Assembly: GCA_949298065.1 (NCBI GenBank)
Contig: CASFUZ010000002.1
Location: 141,185-205,184 of the forward strand
Direction: 5' to 3'
From: an uncultured Pseudomonadota bacterium
Lineage (GTDB): Bacteria; Pseudomonadota; Alphaproteobacteria; RF32; CAG-239
DNA: 64,000 bases
In this document: positions 43,801 to 50,784 of the stretch, one piece after another
Numbering within the stretch: position 1 is the first letter of the stretch
Layout of the letters: each line of letters opens with the position of its first letter
Position numbers and translations under genes: made by a program
The notes under the pieces: generated by a model
What the model was told of the DNA's origin: nothing
Seen by the model: only the letters and a program-made list of their open reading frames with translations
Database searches by the model: none

Positions 43801-43836
43801 AAAAAACAGGTTTTGCACAAAAGGCAAAACCTGTTT
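43801..43836 (-). terminator. dnaA terminator
   Basis: A perfect 13-bp stem (AAACAGGTTTTGC / GCAAAACCTGTTT) with a 7-base loop lies 22 bases after the dnaA stop. On the minus strand a run of six T ends it. It separates dnaA from the NUDIX-dnaN-recF unit. Confidence 0.9.
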
Positions 43837-43857
43837 AATTAAGGAGTTAGAGTTAGT

Positions 43858-45303
43858 TTAGGCTTCCAAAGTTCTTCTCAAAGCATCAACATTTTCTGCC
43901 AGAGAAGCATCTTCTAAGATAAGTTCCTCAACCTTGCGAACCGCATGCATAACGGTTGTGTGGTCACGGTCAAATTTGCGACCGATTTCCGGCAATGAAC
44001 GCGAGGTGAGTTGTTTAGCCAAATACATGGCAATCTGACGCGGACGAGCAACTGTACGAGCTCTGCGGGAAGACTGCATTTCTTTGACCGAAATATTGAA
44101 ATGTTCAGCAACTTTTTTCTGAATTTCATCAATCGTGGTGCGCTTGTCATAAGAACGCAGCATATCTTTTAAGACATCTTGAGTCATATCCAAAGTAATT
44201 TCTTTGTCGCTCAAGAGCTGAGAATGCGCAATTACGCGGCGGAGAGCACCTTCAAGTTCACGAATGTTAGATGTAATCTTGCTAGCCAAGAATTCTGAAA
44301 CTTTTTGTGGCAGCTCAACACCGAGTTGGCGTGCTTTATTTTCCAAAATTCCGATACGCAGGTCAAAGTCAGTCGGATGAATATCTGCGACCAAACCACA
44401 GCCTAAGCGAGATTTCAGGCGAGCCTCAATTCCTTCCAAATCAGCCGGAGATTTATCAGCGGAGATAATGATTTGACGACCTTCTTCAATCAAGGAATTA
44501 AAGGTGTAAAAGAACTCTTCTTGAGTTGTATCTTTGCCGCCCATAAATTGAACATCATCAACCATCAAGACATCAACGGAGCGGAACTGCTCTTTGAAAG
44601 CTGTCGTGTCTTTGTAGCGCAAAGCGCGAACAAACTTATACATAAACTTTTCGGCAGACAAATAAACAATATTTCTGGTCGGATCTTGTTGTTTAATATG
44701 CCAAGCAATAGCGTGCATTAAGTGCGTTTTGCCCAAGCCAACGCCGGAATATAAGAACAAGGGATTAAAAGAAACGTTTCTTGATTCTGCAACTTTGCGG
44801 GCAGCCGCATAGGCAAACTCATTTGTTTTTCCGACAACGAAATTGTCAAAGGTATATTGCGGATTAAGCGGAACAGACAAAGATTGGTCGGAATTTACCT
44901 GAAAATCATTGCTATTTGCTAAAACGGAATTTAGACCGGATTGATAGATATTTTGCGGAGCCGGGCTGGAGGAGATTTTCTTCAGCAGAGAGCGGCAAGA
45001 AGGATTATAAAGGCCCTTAGTTTCATCTTGGACGGCCTGAACAACAAAGTTGACGCTTTTAATAGCCGGATTTTTTTTCTCCCAAATTTTATGGATGCGG
45101 TCGCTATAATGCGTAATCACCCAGTTTCTCATAAATCGGGTCGGAACACAAATATTCATGATTCCATCATTAAAAGTACCCGGTGTCAGTGGCTTTAACC
45201 AACTGTCAAAAGCTGTTTCCCCTACTTCAACTTTCAACTGGCTGCAGATCTGTCCCCATTGTTCCTGAACAGAACTGTTGTTGTTAATTGCTTCTTCAGC
45301 CAT
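43858..45303 (-). CDS. dnaA: Chromosomal replication initiator DnaA
   Basis: 481 residues from ATG 45303, preceded by GGGGAG; the frame is open to 45351 but without a ribosome site. The AAA+ core shows NPLFLYSGVGLGKTHLMHA and VLMVDDVQFMGG. Domain IV has the DNA-binding signature DRDHTTVMHAVRKVE. DnaA melts the origin. Confidence 0.97.
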   Translation of the reverse strand: MAEEAINNNSSVQEQWGQICSQLKVEVGETAFDSWLKPLTPGTFNDGIMNICVPTRFMRNWVITHYSDRIHKIWEKKNPAIKSVNFVVQAVQDETKGLYNPSCRSLLKKISSSPAPQNIYQSGLNSVLANSNDFQVNSDQSLSVPLNPQYTFDNFVVGKTNEFAYAAARKVAESRNVSFNPLFLYSGVGLGKTHLMHAIAWHIKQQDPTRNIVYLSAEKFMYKFVRALRYKDTTAFKEQFRSVDVLMVDDVQFMGGKDTTQEEFFYTFNSLIEEGRQIIISADKSPADLEGIEARLKSRLGCGLVADIHPTDFDLRIGILENKARQLGVELPQKVSEFLASKITSNIRELEGALRRVIAHSQLLSDKEITLDMTQDVLKDMLRSYDKRTTIDEIQKKVAEHFNISVKEMQSSRRARTVARPRQIAMYLAKQLTSRSLPEIGRKFDRDHTTVMHAVRKVEELILEDASLAENVDALRRTLEA

Positions 45304-45435
45304 CATATCTCCCCATATAATAAAATCACTAAAAACAATCGGCGCAAACATACAATTTAATCAATCATCTTGCAAAATGCTCCGGCAACTCCGAACTCAT
45401 ATCAGACAATCAACCATAACATTCACGCCACAAGA

Positions 45436-45463
45436 CATCTTCCGATAATACTGAAGGTGTCTC
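45436..45463 (-). promoter_or_regulatory. Third hairpin of the dnaA leader
   Basis: AGACACCTTC and GAAGATGTCT pair with one mismatch around a 10-base loop, on the dnaA-sense strand. It lies about 135 bases before the dnaA ATG. Confidence 0.35.
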
Positions 45464-45505
45464 GCCCCTTGTATTAGCTGCCTCAATTACAGGTCCTTTA
45501 ACAAT

Positions 45506-45536
45506 TCTCAGAGCTTAAAAGCTAGCTCTAAGAATC
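45506..45536 (-). promoter_or_regulatory. Second hairpin of the dnaA leader
   Basis: On the minus strand ATTCTTAGAGCT and AGCTCTGAGAAT form a 12-bp stem with one G-U pair around a short AT-rich loop. On the plus strand the same place has a C-A mismatch, so the pairing favours the dnaA-sense RNA. Confidence 0.45.
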
Positions 45537-45537
45537 A

Positions 45538-45590
45538 CAAAAAAAGGATTACCTCCAAAAGAAGGCAGAAACTCTATATTTATAATCCTT
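45538..45590 (-). terminator. Possible attenuator or small-RNA terminator in the dnaA leader
   Basis: On the minus strand AAGGATTA and TAATCCTT form an 8-bp stem around a 29-base loop, followed directly by a run of T. It could end a short transcript starting upstream of 45600 or attenuate dnaA. The long loop makes it weaker than the other terminators here. Confidence 0.45.
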
Positions 45591-45806
45591 AAAGATTGTT
45601 CCCCAAATTGTGCAATCTGTCGGGTATTAAAATCAGAGCACTTTCAGATTAAAAAGTTTCAATCAACTCTCATCAGAAAGTGATTGGATAGTAGAGTCAA
45701 AAAAAAATAATTACAACAGAACATTAACCGAACATTGCAATTAATTTTCTTGACAGAAGATTCTTGCAGAGTCGCTTAGATTCTGCCGATTTTAGCACAA
45801 AAAAAC

Positions 45807-45855
45807 GCAAACCGACAAGCTCTCATATAAGAGAGCAACTATCAGTTTGCGTCAG
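45807..45855 (-). terminator. rpsT terminator
   Basis: On the minus strand an outer stem (ACGCAAAC / GTTTGCGT) and an inner hairpin (GCTCTC / GAGAGC) are followed by seven T. It lies 25 bases after the rpsT stop. Confidence 0.85.
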
Positions 45856-45879
45856 AAAAATTTTGCCTGTAATAAAAGA

Positions 45880-46140
45880 TTACAAAGCTTTAATTTTGGC
45901 AGAAAGACGAGAAACGGTACGAGAAGCGGTATTCTTCGGCAGAACACCTTTCTGAGCAGCTCTCATCAACTCGGATTCGGCAACGACCAAAGCGGCCTTA
46001 GCAGCTTCTTTGTTGTTTTCCAAGATAGCGGCGTTAACTTTTTTAACGAAAGTACGAACACGACTTCTGCGAGCGCCGTTAATGATGCTTCTTTTATTGT
46101 TTCTGTTAATTCTTGTTTTTGCCGATTTATGATTGGCCAT
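45880..46140 (-). CDS. rpsT: 30S ribosomal protein S20
   Basis: 86 residues, very basic, with the S20 start MANHKSAKTRINRNNKRS and the C-terminal KNTASRTVSRLSAKIKAL. S20 binds 16S rRNA early in small-subunit assembly. AGGAT precedes the ATG. It is a single gene with its own promoter and terminator, in the usual place upstream of dnaA. Confidence 0.97.
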   Translation of the reverse strand: MANHKSAKTRINRNNKRSIINGARRSRVRTFVKKVNAAILENNKEAAKAALVVAESELMRAAQKGVLPKNTASRTVSRLSAKIKAL

Positions 46141-46190
46141 GTTTTTTATCCTGTATTAAATAGTTATGACAATTTTCAATTCTGATATGC

Positions 46191-46220
46191 TTTATAAACT
46201 CTTAAGACAGTTTAAGTCAA
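46191..46220 (-). promoter_or_regulatory. rpsT promoter
   Basis: On the minus strand TTGACT (46215-46220) is followed after 18 bases by TATAAA (46191-46196), or after 17 by TTATAA. It lies about 50 bases before the rpsT ATG. Confidence 0.55.
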
Positions 46221-46265
46221 TACCTAATTTCGCAAAAAAGCCTGATTTTAGCACCTTTTAAGGGT

Positions 46266-47024
46266 TTAATGCGACCCTTGGGCAAAATTTCTTAAGGATT
46301 CTCTGAACTCATCGGCAGCCAAACAACATTTTGCAGCGTTTCTTTCCATAGCGATTCCGTCAGAAAGACCAAGATGTTGCGCCGCCAAAATAGTTTCTTT
46401 AGCAATCTTTAAAGCTCCTAAAGGCTGAGTCGCAATACGTGCGGCTGTTTTAAGAGCATCTTCTTTTAAGTCAGCTAAAGGGACAATACGGCTGATTAAA
46501 CCGGATTCATAAGCTTCGTCAGCAGTCATGGCGCGTCCGCTCAAAATCATTTCCATAGCTTTAGCTTTGCCCAAGGCTTTTGTCAGCCGCTGAGTCGCGC
46601 CGAAAGAAGGAATACTTCCCAGACTAAGTTCCGGTTGTCCGAAACGAGCATTGTCAGAAGCTAAGATAATATCGCAAGCCAGAGCCAGTTCGCAGCCGAT
46701 TCCCAAAGCATATCCGGCCACGGCAGCGATAATGGGTTTGGATGTCTTTTCAAAAATACCAAAATATTTTTGCATCTCGTCAATACCAAAAAACTTTTGG
46801 TTTCCCTTGCTCAAAACTTCTTTGATATCAATACCGGCGGCAAAATTTTTGCCATCCCCTTTTAAGACAATAACTTTAATGTTGTCATTTGCATCAAATT
46901 CTTCTGCAGCCTGAGCCAATCCTTTGAGCATCTCCAAATTAACCGAGTTCATAGCCTGCGGGCGGTTAAGAGTGATGATACCGACATTATCTTTAGTTTC
47001 AGCAACAATATTAATATATTCCAT
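46266..47024 (-). CDS. Enoyl-CoA hydratase/isomerase
   Basis: 252 residues of the crotonase fold. The oxyanion-hole motif is AAGIDI, and both catalytic Glu are present (FGQPELSLGSIP and AMEMILSGR). It should hydrate short-chain enoyl-CoA in fatty-acid breakdown or a related route. The echA-rpsT-dnaA order is widespread in Alphaproteobacteria. Confidence 0.9.
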   Translation of the reverse strand: MEYINIVAETKDNVGIITLNRPQAMNSVNLEMLKGLAQAAEEFDANDNIKVIVLKGDGKNFAAGIDIKEVLSKGNQKFFGIDEMQKYFGIFEKTSKPIIAAVAGYALGIGCELALACDIILASDNARFGQPELSLGSIPSFGATQRLTKALGKAKAMEMILSGRAMTADEAYESGLISRIVPLADLKEDALKTAARIATQPLGALKIAKETILAAQHLGLSDGIAMERNAAKCCLAADEFRESLRNFAQGSH

Positions 47025-47033
47025 GACGTAATC

Positions 47034-47408
47034 CTAAATCTGATTTTTAATGGTAAAGCGAACATTTAAGGGTTTAGTCGATTCTTTAACAATTTCTAGG
47101 GCTTCCCCTTCGCGATAAAACAGCAAACTATCACCTCGTTGCCCCTGATAAGCCCACCCAAGCTGGGGCAAAGTATCAACATAAAACTTCTTAACGCTCT
47201 TAAATCCGACTTTAGAACCGGTTAAAACAGCCTCAACCAAACGCGCTTCTTCATTCCCGAAAGAGAAATTATCGTTTTTGATTTGTGACAAGCCCTTCAT
47301 AATCGGAATATCTTCATATCCTTCCAAAAAAGAAGCGGCCGGAGTCTGTTTGCAGAAACAACACATTGCAAACAAGATTGCCGCAAAAAAATAAAATTTA
47401 TGTTTCAT
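47034..47408 (-). CDS. Secreted hypothetical protein
   Basis: 124 residues from ATG 47408 with a signal peptide (MKHKFYFFAAILFAMCC, then FCKQ). Three more Met codons lie just upstream (from 47420), so the start is not certain. The mature part has FYVDTLPQLGW and LLFYREGEAL, a pattern I know from small alphaproteobacterial proteins encoded beside mutM and echA. The function is unknown. Confidence 0.72.
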   Translation of the reverse strand: MKHKFYFFAAILFAMCCFCKQTPAASFLEGYEDIPIMKGLSQIKNDNFSFGNEEARLVEAVLTGSKVGFKSVKKFYVDTLPQLGWAYQGQRGDSLLFYREGEALEIVKESTKPLNVRFTIKNQI

Positions 47409-47416
47409 AATCATCA

Positions 47417-48256
47417 TCACTTTTGCTTAACCGAACAATAAAAAGTTGAGCGTCCTGCCTGAACAATTTTCTTTATGCCGCCTGTTTGGGCGATATTACA
47501 AGTACACTCAGGACATTTTTGCCCTGTTTTGTTATAAACACAATGCATATTTTGAAAATACCCCAAGCTTCCGTCCGGCTTTTTGTAGTCGTGGATACTG
47601 GAGCCGCCGGCAGCGATTGCTTTTTGCAAAATTTTTCGGATACTATCTACGAGCTTCTCACATTCTTTAAGCTTAAGCTTATCAGACATTCTTATCGGAC
47701 TGATTCCCGCGTCAAATAATGCTTCTGAGGCATAAATATTGCCGATTCCGTTAATAATTTTTTGGTCAAGCAACGCCACTTTAATAGGTATCTTCTTGTT
47801 TTTCAGTTTATTAAATAAAAACAATCCGTCAAGTTTTGCATCAAAAGGGTCAACCCCGATATGTGCAAAAATCGGATTCGCAGCCAAATTTTTTGTTTCC
47901 ACCACATCCAACATGCCGAAGCGGCGCGCATCATTATAAATCAAAAATCCTTTATCGGTCTCAAAAATAACATGGTCGTGTTTTTCAAGTTTTTCGGGGA
48001 GTTTATCGCAGATTTTGACCTTGCCGCTCATCCCCAAATGCCAAACAATGCTTAAACCATTATCCAGACCAAGAAGCAAATATTTTGCTTGGCGAGAGAT
48101 AGAGATAATCTTATACCCCTGAACTTTTTTTGCAAAATCATCAGGGATTATTTTCCGAAAACGGTTGTTGAAAATGCTAACGCTTATTATATTAGCCTTA
48201 TAGGCAGCCTTCAGGAGAGCATTTTTAATTGTTTCCACCTCGGGTAATTCGGGCAT
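47417..48256 (-). CDS. mutM: Formamidopyrimidine-DNA glycosylase, with an incomplete zinc finger
   Basis: 279 residues from ATG 48256, which gives the required N-terminus MPELPEVET with catalytic Pro2 and Glu3. SRQAKYLLL and LDQKIINGIGNIYASE are typical. It removes 8-oxoguanine and formamidopyrimidines. The C-terminal zinc finger starts CPEC, but the second half, normally YCxxCQ, reads YCSVKQ, so the fourth Cys is replaced by Lys. The finger Arg (GRSTFYC) is kept. Zinc binding may be weak. Confidence 0.94.
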   Translation of the reverse strand: MPELPEVETIKNALLKAAYKANIISVSIFNNRFRKIIPDDFAKKVQGYKIISISRQAKYLLLGLDNGLSIVWHLGMSGKVKICDKLPEKLEKHDHVIFETDKGFLIYNDARRFGMLDVVETKNLAANPIFAHIGVDPFDAKLDGLFLFNKLKNKKIPIKVALLDQKIINGIGNIYASEALFDAGISPIRMSDKLKLKECEKLVDSIRKILQKAIAAGGSSIHDYKKPDGSLGYFQNMHCVYNKTGQKCPECTCNIAQTGGIKKIVQAGRSTFYCSVKQK

Positions 48257-48283
48257 CTTAACCTCATAAAAAGAATAAAATTT

Positions 48284-49366
48284 ATGATAAATCGTCTGAC
48301 ATTTTTTATCCAAAAACTCAAGTTAAGCATAACACTTGCTCGCAACGATCTATTGTGTTTGGTAGACGGCTTATCTTCTTTTTCAGAAGTTATAAAACTT
48401 GTGCGCCCGTTTGTAAAGAAGTCTTCACAACCTTTGCAGCAAAGAGTAGAAAGCTTATTGTCTGATACAAAAAACAGCTTACCAAGCATTTATATTACAG
48501 AACTTGCAGCTTTAGCCTTGGATAGAAGCGGAGTCTTTTTTGATGGCTTTGCTAAAGAACAAAATTTTGTCGCCGGAACATCGGTATTGTGCCAAGCCTG
48601 CCCTTTTGCTAATCAAAAATTTTATTTAAAACTTTTGAGCGAAATTTATGACCAAGACTTTGCGCAATACCCTAATGCCTTTGGCGATTTTCTGGAGAGA
48701 TTAAGCATAAGGCAGGATATGCGTCTTTGGGCTGATAAAAATGATGACTTATTAAAAAGTTCCGCTCTGCCCCTGCAAACAAACTGGGTGAAAACTTCTA
48801 AGCAACAATGGATTATAGATTCTCCGGAACCTTTCCGCCTTAGCGCCGATTTACCTGAAGAGGAGCACCGAAATTTAGCCGTTTTCTTTGCCAAAGAATT
48901 ATTTGAAAAAGGCTCCTTTGTTTTTGGCTTTAGGCAAGCGGCCATTGATTTACAAAACCGAGTTGCCATTACGGACGCAGATTCTATTTGCAAAGCTTCA
49001 TATGAACATTGTCTGGCAGTCTTAGGCAGGGGAGCTTTCCCTTTAGATGATATTTCCGTCAAATTACAATATGCTCTAAGAGAACTAAAGTATCTTTGTT
49101 CGGATTCTATTGTTGACGAGGCCATAAAAACATATGCTGACAAGTTTAAGAAGAAAAACACTTTTCTGCCGCCAAACAAGGATTTATCAGAATATTTAAG
49201 CAACAACTATGCCGAGGAAAAAGAAAAGCCGCATCAAAGTTTTTGGTCAAAGCAGGCAGAAAAAAAGCGCACCCCGATTCCCCAAGCTTTTAGTAAGGCT
49301 TCGCTTCTCTATTGGGGGCCGGCCTTAATTGTCGGAATGATACTTTTTGCCTTAATTCATTCTTAG
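48284..49366 (+). CDS. Hypothetical tail-anchored membrane protein
   Basis: 360 residues. No family recognised. The soluble part is mostly helical, with Cys residues in SVLCQACPFAN and a late Lys-rich stretch. One membrane helix lies at the very end (SLLYWGPALIVGMILFALIH), so the protein is probably tail-anchored with its bulk in the cytoplasm. It is divergent from mutM, 27 bases away, and overlaps the ribbon-helix-helix gene tail to tail by 77 bases. Confidence 0.78.
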   Translation: MINRLTFFIQKLKLSITLARNDLLCLVDGLSSFSEVIKLVRPFVKKSSQPLQQRVESLLSDTKNSLPSIYITELAALALDRSGVFFDGFAKEQNFVAGTSVLCQACPFANQKFYLKLLSEIYDQDFAQYPNAFGDFLERLSIRQDMRLWADKNDDLLKSSALPLQTNWVKTSKQQWIIDSPEPFRLSADLPEEEHRNLAVFFAKELFEKGSFVFGFRQAAIDLQNRVAITDADSICKASYEHCLAVLGRGAFPLDDISVKLQYALRELKYLCSDSIVDEAIKTYADKFKKKNTFLPPNKDLSEYLSNNYAEEKEKPHQSFWSKQAEKKRTPIPQAFSKASLLYWGPALIVGMILFALIHS

Positions 49367-49655
49367 GCGTACAAAGATTATTAAGCATAAAACGGATTCT
49401 ATTTTCACCCTTAGACAAGCTCAAAACACCTTGTGGCTGAGTTGCTTTGTTGTAAAAGTAAAACAAAGTAAACAGTCTGGTTAGATAAGTAAGCCCCAAA
49501 GGCTGTTTGCAGTCTTCAACCAGTTCAATAAGCCTATTTCTGGAGATTCCTTCATCAAAACAGATTTTTTCCAAAGCCATCCATTCGCTTTGGCACAAGC
49601 GCATACTTGTCCGCCGCTCATTAATCACCACAACTTTATTAACCAATTTTGTCAT
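49290..49655 (-). CDS. Ribbon-helix-helix protein with a repeat-derived C-terminal extension
   Basis: 121 residues from ATG 49655. The first 70 residues match the RHH_4 family: RRTSMRLCQSEWMALEKIC, then GISRNRLIELVED and LTRLFTLFYFY. The family normally ends about there. The following GVLSLSKGENR is the translation of an interspersed repeat, and the tail beyond it runs into the convergent gene. The core is probably a small DNA-binding protein; the tail looks acquired. Confidence 0.72.
   Translation of the reverse strand: MTKLVNKVVVINERRTSMRLCQSEWMALEKICFDEGISRNRLIELVEDCKQPLGLTYLTRLFTLFYFYNKATQPQGVLSLSKGENRIRFMLNNLCTPKNELRQKVSFRQLRPAPNREAKPY
49382..49440. repeat. Likely interspersed repeat (SLSKG-type) inside the RHH gene
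   Basis: The segment around 49406-49425 (TTCACCCTTAGACAAGCTCA) resembles the widespread CCTTCGACAAGCTCAGG-type intergenic repeat and is translated LSLSKGE on the minus strand. ACGGATTCT beside it also occurs in intergenic DNA at 18310 and 29263. The boundaries are approximate. Confidence 0.4.
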
Positions 49656-49789
49656 CGGTAAGTTTTCAGAAGTCTGCAATAAGTTAAAACCAAAATCACC
49701 TATTCTGTTGCCAACAAAGTCAGAATAGGTTAATAATATAAATTCAAAATCGTAAAATACAACCTTAAAAAGAAAAAATTAATACTTCT

Positions 49790-50335
49790 ATGAAAAAAGC
49801 TGTGAGGAGCCGAAAATATTTTGCGCCGCAAACGGATGATAAGGAGCGGCGCTGCGACCATCCGGGGTGTAATAAACCCGGAGAATATCGCGCGCCCAAA
49901 AACCGCAAATTAAAGGAGTATTATTGGTTTTGCCTTGAACATGTTCAGGAATATAACGCCAAATGGAATTATTATGAAGGAATTTCTACCGAGGCACCGG
50001 AGGAAGAACCCAAACGCCGTATGCACTTTAGGGGGTTCAAATCACGCATAAAATATAACTTTGGTTACAACATTAAGGATGATTTCGGATTCTTTGGTGA
50101 ATATGCAACTGATTTTGCGGCGATGGATGAGGTTTATTACAATGAGGAGGAGAGGCGTTTTCTGCAGGTTATGGAGCTCAAACCCTCGGAAGTAAGTATT
50201 GAGAGCATAAAAAAACAATACAAAAAGCTGGTAAAAAAATATCATCCGGATGTCAACCAAGATGATAAAAACGCAGAAGAAAAATTTAAGCAACTAACCA
50301 TAGCCTACAAGGCTCTATTAGCCAAATTTTCTTAA
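49790..50335 (+). CDS. J-domain (DnaJ-like) protein
   Basis: 181 residues. The N-terminal half has the alphaproteobacterial pattern CDHPGCNKPGEYRAPKN and WFCLEHVQEYNAKWNYY. The C-terminal 60 residues are a J domain with KYHPDVN. Such proteins stimulate an Hsp70 ATPase, but the client is unknown. The two Cys pairs at the start could bind metal. It overlaps the phosphatase gene tail to tail by four bases. Confidence 0.88.
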   Translation: MKKAVRSRKYFAPQTDDKERRCDHPGCNKPGEYRAPKNRKLKEYYWFCLEHVQEYNAKWNYYEGISTEAPEEEPKRRMHFRGFKSRIKYNFGYNIKDDFGFFGEYATDFAAMDEVYYNEEERRFLQVMELKPSEVSIESIKKQYKKLVKKYHPDVNQDDKNAEEKFKQLTIAYKALLAKFS

Positions 50336-50784
50336 AGACTTTGAGCCAAATTTTGGCAGGCTTTTTCAATAAGCTGATAGACTTTGTCAAAGTCAGAAGA
50401 ACCATAAGGATTTGGTATAAACCTTTCTTGGGCATAAGTAGCTAAATTGTCAACTTTTGCTTTTTGATAGCGCTCATCTCCCAAAGGACGGCGCAGCTCC
50501 AAATAGTCGGCACTGTCATCGTCCATGGTTAAGATAAGGTCAAAATTAGCAAAATCTTCGGCAAAAACAGGTCTGGAGCGCAAGGTGGAAATATCCACCC
50601 CGCGTTGCGCCGCGCAAGCGATGGCGTGCTTATCTGGAGCATCACCGCCGATAGCGCAGATACCGGCAGAATCCACAAACCAATCAGGTCTAAGCTCGCG
50701 CATAATACCTTCCGCCATTGGGGAGCGGCAGATATTAGCCGAGCACACAAACAAAATTTTTATTTTATTTTCCGAGACAGCCAT
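50332..50784 (-). CDS. Low-molecular-weight protein tyrosine phosphatase family protein
   Basis: 150 residues from ATG 50784, overlapping the end of the LonB-type gene by 20 bases. The P-loop CSANICRSP has the nucleophile Cys14 and Arg20. The general-acid Asp, normally in DPY or DPYYG near the C-terminus, reads NPYG here, so Asn replaces Asp. Activity could be lowered, or the nearby SSDF Asp might stand in. In E. coli-type systems such enzymes control polysaccharide export, but no such genes are nearby. Confidence 0.88.
   Translation of the reverse strand: MAVSENKIKILFVCSANICRSPMAEGIMRELRPDWFVDSAGICAIGGDAPDKHAIACAAQRGVDISTLRSRPVFAEDFANFDLILTMDDDSADYLELRRPLGDERYQKAKVDNLATYAQERFIPNPYGSSDFDKVYQLIEKACQNLAQSL

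Larger units (their letters stand above)
45304..45879 (-). other. Leader region between rpsT and dnaA, 576 bases without a gene
   Basis: No protein gene is credible here on either strand. Both flanking genes are on the minus strand, and the rpsT terminator occupies 45807-45855. The rest holds at least three minus-strand hairpins (45545-45589, 45506-45536 and 45436-45463). I found no exact TTATCCACA DnaA box, so I do not call it oriC. Confidence 0.6.

Noticed and set aside
50030-50050. GGTTCAAATC resembling a tRNA T-arm
   Set aside because: It lies inside the J-domain protein gene, and no acceptor or anticodon arm can be formed around it.
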